Part shown: in pieces, positions 32,929 through 37,692 of the stretch
Layout: each line of letters starts with the position of its first letter
Numbering within the stretch: position 1 is the stretch's first letter
DNA from: Bacteroidota bacterium
GTDB taxonomy: Bacteria; Bacteroidota; Bacteroidia; Cytophagales; Cyclobacteriaceae
DNA length: 37,692 bases
Assembly (NCBI GenBank): GCA_024280115.1
Contig: JAJRQT010000198.1
Location: forward strand, 1 to 37,692
Direction of reading: 5' to 3'
The notes under the pieces: generated by a model
The model's database searches: none
Seen by the model: only the letters and a program-made list of their open reading frames with translations
What the model was told of the DNA's origin: nothing
Translations under genes and position numbers: made by a program

Positions 32929-35900
32929 ATGAAAAATCAAGGTTTCGTTGTCTTTCTGACAATCATAGTTACGTTGCTTTGTATATACTACCTGTCTTTC
33001 ACTTTCGTATCGAATTCTGTACAAAAAAAGGCTGTAGCATACGCAATTGATGCAAATGGGAATGTGAACTTCTCCAAGAAGCAATCTTTCCTGGATTCCG
33101 CATGGAATGAACCGGTTTATAACCTGTTGGGTATTGAATATACTTATAAACAAATTAAAGAAACTGAGCTCGGCCTTGGGCTTGACCTGCAGGGAGGTAT
33201 GCATGTGACCCTGGAAGTCTCCCCTGTCGATATCATTAAAGGACTGAGTGGAAATAATGATGATAAGGACTTTTTAGCAGCTTTGAGCAAGGCAGCCGAA
33301 CTTCAAAGAAATAGCCAGGCAGATTTTGTGGATCTGTTTCAGCAAGCGTTCGACGAAATAAGTCCGGATGGAAGGTTGGCGCCAATTTTTGCCAATGCAG
33401 CAAATAGAGATAAAGATATCAGCTTCCAGTCATCTGATGATGAAATAATAAAACTGATAAAAGAAGAGGTTAAGCAGGCAATCGACAGATCCTTCAATAT
33501 TCTTAGAACACGAGTTGACAGGTTTGGAACATCACAACCAAATATTCAACAGTTACCGGGTACCGGAAGAATTCAAATTGAATTGCCAGGAGTTGAGAAC
33601 AGGGAAAGAGTAAGGAAATTATTGCAGGGAGTTGCAAAACTGGAATTCTGGCAAGTGGTCAATTTATATGATCAGGAGTTGGCCGGGCCACTTTCGGCTG
33701 TGAACAGAAAGTTAGTCGAAGAAGACCAATTGAAAGCAACACAACTGACCGATGGGTCAACTGATGCCGGTGAAAATACGCGAGCAACCCAGTCCGATGA
33801 TTTGTCATCACTGCTGGATTCGGGTGATTCTACAGCTTCTGTGGCCGATGGAACAAATATTGATTCTTCTGGTGCAGCTTTAGATTCTTTGGCAAATACC
33901 CAGGTTTCGGAATTTTTCACTATGATTAGATACCCACAGGGTCTCGTGAATCTAAAAGATACTACTAAGATCAATAGAATTCTAAAAAGAATGGAAAGTG
34001 GCGATCTTAAAGGACTTATTCCCCCAACTATAAAATTCCTATGGGATGTTCACGCAGTCACTCAGGATGATGGCGAGGAAGTGCTTCCATTATATGCCAT
34101 TAGAACTGGAAGAGGGGGTAAGGCATTGCTGACAGGTGAAGTTGTAACAGATGCCAGACAATCCTATGATGAGCGTACATCACCTGCAGTTTCCATGTCA
34201 ATGAATAGCGCCGGCGCCAGGTCATGGAAGAGGATAACCGGCGAAAATATTGGTAAAAGAATTGCTATTGCCTTGGATGATTATGTACAATCAGCACCCA
34301 CAGTTAACAGTGAGATACCGGGTGGTCAATCGATCATTACAGGAAGCTTCACACTTGAAGAAGCACAGGATTTAGCAAATGTACTTAAAGCAGGTGCTTT
34401 ACCTGCCAGGACAAGAATTGTGGAAGAGGCTGTAATTGGACCGACTCTTGGTAAGGAAGCACAAAGCCAGGGGGTAATATCAATAGTCGCCGGTCTTTTA
34501 GTCGTAGTCATATTCATGGTTTTTTACTATTCCAAAGGGGGTATGGTCGCCAATGTTGCCTTGTTGTTCAATATCTTCTTTATTCTCGGTATTCTGGCTC
34601 AGCTCAATGCAGCCCTGACGCTACCGGGAATTGCCGGCATCGTGTTGACAATCGGTATGTCGATTGATGCAAACGTACTTATTTTTGAAAGAATCAGGGA
34701 GGAATTGCGAAGCGGATCCTCTCTCTTAAACGCCATATCAACCGGTTACAGTAAAGCGTATAGCTCGATTATAGATGCAAATGTAACAACATTTATTACG
34801 GGTGTAATCCTGTTTATGCTCGGGCAAGGCCCGGTTAAAGGATTTGCCACAACGCTGATGATTGGTATCGCCTGTTCGTTTTTCTCAGCAGTATTTATCA
34901 CCAGGGTTATCATGACTTGGATAACTAAAAAGGGAGAAAAAAGTAATGTTTCATTCGTTACTCCATTTTCAAGGAATCTTCTTTCAGACCTTAATATCGA
35001 TTTTCTTTCGAAAAGAAGGTTCGCATACATTGGATCGCTATCATTTATTACTTTTGGTATGGTTTTATTATTCATTGAAGGCGGATTGAATTTAGGTGTT
35101 GACTTCACAGGAGGCCGCTCTTATGTAGTTGCATTTAATAACCCGGTTGTTGCATCTAAACTTAAGGTTGCCCTTACAGATGATTTTGATAATTCAGGAA
35201 CGGAAGTGAAAACCTATGGGTCTAATAATGTAGTTAAGGTCACTACCAGTTATTTGGTGAACGATGAATCTACTGAAGCTGATGAAACTGTAGAAAAAGC
35301 GCTTATCGATGGTATTGCTTCCGAAACAGGCTTGAGTTACATTGAGGACGATACAAAGGTAGATGATCAGCATTTTACGATATCCGGTTCCTCAAAAGTT
35401 GGCGCTACCATTGCTGATGATATCAAGACTGCCTCTCTGGAGTCAATCTTTTTCGCATTGATAGCAATTTTCCTTTATATCCTGATACGATTTAAAAAAT
35501 GGCAATTTAGTTTAGGTGCGATACTCGCTTTGTTCCACGATGTATTGTTTGTGATTTCTGCATTTGCTATCGTGAGGTTATTTGGAAAGACGCTTGAAGT
35601 AGATCAGGTTTTTATTGCAGCGATTTTGACGGTCATCGGTTATTCTATAAATGATACGGTGGTTGTGTTTGACAGGATTCGTGAAAACCTGGCCATCAGA
35701 CCTCATGAAAAAGTCATAGACACCTTCAACTTATCGCTCAACACTACCATGAACAGAACGTTGATTACCTCATTGACCACTTTAATTGTTGTGGCAATCC
35801 TGCTTGTTTTTGGCGGTGAAGTATTGAGAGGCTTCTCATTTGCATTGTTTATCGGAATCATTGTAGGTACATATTCATCAATATTCATTGCAACTCCAAC

Positions 35901-35949
35901 GGTGATTGATTTGGGTAGATCTAAATATGCGCCAAAAGGAGATAGCTAA
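32929..35949 (+). CDS. secDF: Protein translocase subunit SecDF (fused)
   Basis: A 1006-residue fusion of SecD and SecF, the form usual in Bacteroidota. It uses proton motive force to pull proteins across the inner membrane after SecYEG. The SecD part opens with one membrane span and the motif GLGLDLQGGMHVTLEVS (about 80-96), followed by a long periplasmic region. Residues near 260-315 are Ser, Asp and Thr-rich, a low-complexity insert. The SecD membrane block includes GMSIDANVLIFERIREEL. The SecF half begins near 690 with NLGVDFTGGRSYVVAF and contains GYSINDTVVVFDRIREN. Both conserved Asp-bearing membrane motifs are intact. It ends before a strong terminator. Confidence 0.95.
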   Translation: MKNQGFVVFLTIIVTLLCIYYLSFTFVSNSVQKKAVAYAIDANGNVNFSKKQSFLDSAWNEPVYNLLGIEYTYKQIKETELGLGLDLQGGMHVTLEVSPVDIIKGLSGNNDDKDFLAALSKAAELQRNSQADFVDLFQQAFDEISPDGRLAPIFANAANRDKDISFQSSDDEIIKLIKEEVKQAIDRSFNILRTRVDRFGTSQPNIQQLPGTGRIQIELPGVENRERVRKLLQGVAKLEFWQVVNLYDQELAGPLSAVNRKLVEEDQLKATQLTDGSTDAGENTRATQSDDLSSLLDSGDSTASVADGTNIDSSGAALDSLANTQVSEFFTMIRYPQGLVNLKDTTKINRILKRMESGDLKGLIPPTIKFLWDVHAVTQDDGEEVLPLYAIRTGRGGKALLTGEVVTDARQSYDERTSPAVSMSMNSAGARSWKRITGENIGKRIAIALDDYVQSAPTVNSEIPGGQSIITGSFTLEEAQDLANVLKAGALPARTRIVEEAVIGPTLGKEAQSQGVISIVAGLLVVVIFMVFYYSKGGMVANVALLFNIFFILGILAQLNAALTLPGIAGIVLTIGMSIDANVLIFERIREELRSGSSLLNAISTGYSKAYSSIIDANVTTFITGVILFMLGQGPVKGFATTLMIGIACSFFSAVFITRVIMTWITKKGEKSNVSFVTPFSRNLLSDLNIDFLSKRRFAYIGSLSFITFGMVLLFIEGGLNLGVDFTGGRSYVVAFNNPVVASKLKVALTDDFDNSGTEVKTYGSNNVVKVTTSYLVNDESTEADETVEKALIDGIASETGLSYIEDDTKVDDQHFTISGSSKVGATIADDIKTASLESIFFALIAIFLYILIRFKKWQFSLGAILALFHDVLFVISAFAIVRLFGKTLEVDQVFIAAILTVIGYSINDTVVVFDRIRENLAIRPHEKVIDTFNLSLNTTMNRTLITSLTTLIVVAILLVFGGEVLRGFSFALFIGIIVGTYSSIFIATPTVIDLGRSKYAPKGDS

Positions 35950-36013
35950 TAGATAAAATAATAAGTGGCAGTTAGGTAATCACAGAGAATTATTGATAAT
36001 TGCTATTTCGGAT

Positions 36014-36052
36014 AAAAGCCTTTCTAAAATCATTTTGGAAAGGCTTTTTTTA
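36014..36052 (+). terminator. Strong rho-independent terminator after secDF
   Basis: AAAAGCCTTTC (36014-36024) pairs perfectly with GAAAGGCTTTT (36038-36048), and the stem can continue inwards through one T-G pair and four A-T pairs to a 3-base loop. The T run continues past the stem. It lies 64 bases after the secDF stop. Confidence 0.9.
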
Positions 36053-36081
36053 TCATTTATATAAATGACTTGTAGGGTACA

Positions 36082-36199
36082 GGTCACCCCAGGGCAATTG
36101 GGTTAAGAAAAATTTAACATTTCATGCCTCGGTCTGTGAGCCACAGGCCATGGTTTTTTTTATTAATTTGCTTTAAACCCGATTGCCCTACGGGTCGCC
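36082..36199. repeat. Long imperfect palindrome
   Basis: The arms GGGCAATTGGGTTAA (from 36092) and its near complement ending at 36188 are centred on 36140, and the outer bases 36082-36091 continue to match 36189-36199 with one bulge. The innermost hairpin GGTCTGTG (36131-36138), loop AGC, CACAGGCC (36142-36149) has the same centre and is followed four bases later by T8. The element is GC-richer than the surroundings. It could be a mobile REP- or MITE-like unit or a structured RNA. Confidence 0.65.
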
Positions 36200-36268
36200 A
36201 GTTCCGGCTTTATTTTTTCACGGAAATTATTTACTTTTAAAATACAAGTGGATATAAATTGAAAAATA

Positions 36269-36529
36269 ATGAGTACGCATACGGTAGAGACAACCTTCAA
36301 AATTAGCTTTACAGACGAACAATATGTTCATGCGAAAGCTTATATAGAAGATATGAAAAAGCACCGGAACCGGATTTTCTGGATTGGCAAAGAAGGGCAA
36401 AAAGATGATGAATTAATAATATCTCATATTGCCCACAAAGTTCTTTCAGGGTTTTATAGTGCGTATAGTGGCTACGGATCCGCCGCGATCCTGGAAATGA
36501 TCAATTCCAAAATCAACGGAAATAATTAG
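36269..36529 (+). CDS. Orphan 86-residue protein of unknown function
   Basis: An 86-residue soluble protein, ATG to TAG. The N part has beta-like alternation (ETTFKISFTDEQYVHAKAY) and the rest is helical with KKHRNRIFWIGKEG and a small, aromatic patch (FYSAYSGYGS). No signal peptide, no cysteines, no familiar motif. It is bracketed by two long palindromes, and the stop codon lies inside the left end of the second one. Length and codon use are compatible with a real gene, but as an isolated small ORF it could also be part of a mobile unit. Confidence 0.5.
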   Translation: MSTHTVETTFKISFTDEQYVHAKAYIEDMKKHRNRIFWIGKEGQKDDELIISHIAHKVLSGFYSAYSGYGSAAILEMINSKINGNN

Positions 36530-36652
36530 AGTCTGTCCACAATGTCCGATCTCTGCGTTACGCTTGTTTCTAAAAAACTCATTTACATACGTAAACTCCG
36601 TTTTTTAGAAACTGCACAAGCCTTGATCTCGAACATTCTGAACAAACTCTGA
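36526..36652. repeat. Long imperfect palindrome (127 bases)
   Basis: Arms are centred near 36589. TTTCTAAAAAAC (36567-36578) pairs perfectly with GTTTTTTAGAAA (36600-36611), with inner TTTAC-GTAAA (36582-36586 with 36591-36595). The outer ends TTAGAGTCTGTCCACA and the complement of the right end (TCAGAGTTTGTTCAGA) agree at 12 of 16 positions. Most differences are T/C. It is unrelated in sequence to the palindrome at 36140. It resembles intergenic REP/MITE-type repeats, but no encoding transposase is nearby. Confidence 0.7.
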
Positions 36653-36736
36653 CTTTATAGACGAGCTTCAAATAGTATTTTTCCGTAATAAGTTGCTTCG
36701 TCGAGGAACTAATAATCTTCCAATCTCCTCTCAAAA

Positions 36737-37561
36737 CTATTTCTCAATGTGAACTTCTTCTCCACAATTTATTAGTGTTTGATCCAAAGCCATTCCTATG
36801 AACATGGGATAAAACCAGTTTTTGTAGCGCCCCCAAACATTACCGGATATTTTAGGATATATGTTGTTTTTAATAGTTGGGACGAGCGGCATTGCTTTAT
36901 CTCCAATATTTCGAACATTGATGGCTACCTGGAGTAGCAAAACTTCATTTTCTTCAGACAATGCATTTTCCAATATCTTCAGGGCTCCCGGGTCATCGAA
37001 GTTGTTAATCAGAATTTCTGCAGCAAATGTTTTATTGGGTACAGAGGGATCTTTTAGTAGCTTCTGGAGATTTGATTTCTGAGAAGAAATATCTCTATCA
37101 TATGCATCAAGCGCATTCAATGCCCAGAAGCGAATCGCCGGGTCTTCACTGTGCAAGTATGCATTCAATTCACTAAGATCGTCAACTTTCCCAACCAATT
37201 CTGCCGCCTCTAATATTTTTTTAGCATTAAAAAGCTTAGGATCATGGGCCATTTCATAAACAGACTGGTCACCGGCTCTTACCATCATATCACCTTCATT
37301 CATCAAACCGGTGTCACGAGTTTTTATCAAATGATCTTTGAGTTTTTCGTGGAGATGAGACACTATTTCCAAATGGTCAGGATCACTGATCAGATTGTTT
37401 AATTCCTGTGGGTCATTATCTAAATCATAAAGTTCTTCGGGCGATTTTGGATCAAACAACTTCATCGATTCTTCCGGTAATTCTCCCAATTCTCTGACCC
37501 GAAACAGCTCATCAAAGGATCGTTTTCCTTTATTGAATATGATGGCGTTTTGTATATAGTG
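36737..37561 (-). pseudogene. 5'-truncated sulfatase with HEAT-like repeats
   Basis: The frame encodes a C-terminal fragment of a sulfatase: PEELYDLDNDPQELNNLISD is the conserved tail motif of the alkaline-phosphatase-superfamily sulfatases, and the following region (about the last 140 residues) has repeats such as AIRFWALNALDAY and VPNKTFAAEILINNFDDPGALKIL that look like HEAT repeats. The open frame can be read up to about 37561 without a start, where it meets TGA and TAG in a row. The entire catalytic domain, including the formylglycine site, is absent. A short TTG-started product of 250 residues is possible but would be inactive. Position next to a palindrome fits a decayed locus. Confidence 0.6.
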
Positions 37562-37692
37562 TCACTAAGAAAACGCATCTCTCGTTTTTGCAATATAATT
37601 ATTTTAATATTTTATTGCACTCTTAATTTTCTGATTTCTGATGGATTTCGAACTAACTTTTAGCTTTTCCATTTCTGAACCAAAAATAATGA
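37562..37692. other. AT-rich edge region, no confident gene
   Basis: These 131 bases are AT-rich. A minus-strand frame is open from the window edge to TAA at 37604-37606 and would encode a basic tail ending KSIRNQKIKSAIKY. It could be the end of a gene beyond the edge, but 28 codons are not enough to decide. No promoter or repeat is evident. Confidence 0.3.

Noticed and set aside
34746..35108. 120-codon minus-strand ORF inside secDF
   Set aside because: Lies fully within the unmistakable secDF coding region; no independent signal.
37604..37692. C-terminal end of a minus-strand gene at the right edge
   Set aside because: Only 28 open codons in AT-rich sequence with no recognisable motif; too little to call a gene.
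1..37692. Mobile elements, CRISPR arrays, tRNA or rRNA genes
   Set aside because: I looked for spaced direct repeats, transposase or integrase motifs, and tRNA cloverleaf ends and saw none; the two palindromes near 36 kb are the only repeat-like elements.

Overview
The window looks like a chromosomal segment of a low-GC Bacteroidota, most likely an order Cytophagales marine or soil bacterium. The evidence is a fused SecDF, a BamA locus followed by two OmpH/Skp chaperones, DUF6089-type outer-membrane barrels, an M14 peptidase with a Bacteroidota-style signal peptide, FKBP lipoproteins beside nrnA, promoter-like TAnnTTTG boxes with an upstream TTG, and almost no Shine-Dalgarno sequences. No rRNA, tRNA, CRISPR array, transposase or phage gene was seen. 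Most of the window is ordinary housekeeping chromosome. The two ends and the stretch around 20-23 kb carry the less ordinary material.

Layout. 1-0.5 kb: an edge fragment and a small unknown acidic protein. 0.5-6.3 kb: single-gene units, namely a secreted M14 zinc peptidase, an exported nickel superoxide dismutase, a ChrA-type transporter and an LD-carboxypeptidase. 6.3-17.8 kb: a long minus-strand run that reads, in transcription order, yqeY, cvpA, pabA-like glutaminase, alpha/beta hydrolase, CBS-ACT protein, nadK, two tandem outer-membrane barrel paralogs, a third barrel (DUF6089), uppS, bamA, ompH, ompH, and closes with a terminator. It links NADP supply, undecaprenyl carrier synthesis and outer-membrane protein assembly. 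17.8-19.5 kb: pdxJ and yicC on the plus strand, ending at a bidirectional terminator. 19.5-25.9 kb: a membrane/zinc-ribbon protein, a dipeptidyl peptidase IV gene broken by two in-frame stop codons, thioredoxin, an alpha/beta hydrolase and dxs. 25.9-28.2 kb: scpA with a flippase-like membrane protein, then ndk. 28.4-32.5 kb: a compact plus-strand operon nrnA, two FKBP lipoproteins, rdgB, udk. 32.5-36.0 kb: a small exported protein with a good Bacteroidota promoter, then secDF. 36.0-37.7 kb: two unrelated long imperfect palindromes bracketing an 86-residue orphan gene, then a 5'-truncated sulfatase with HEAT-like repeats.

The most notable points are: (i) a NiSOD whose nickel-hook histidine falls exactly at a predicted signal peptidase I site, so export and maturation could be one step; (ii) a DPP IV gene that is intact except for one TAG and one TGA, the latter replacing a conserved tryptophan; (iii) the two long palindromes at 36.1 and 36.6 kb. 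I did not find convincing evidence of a wholly new multi-gene system. All family assignments are from reading motifs by eye, without database searches.
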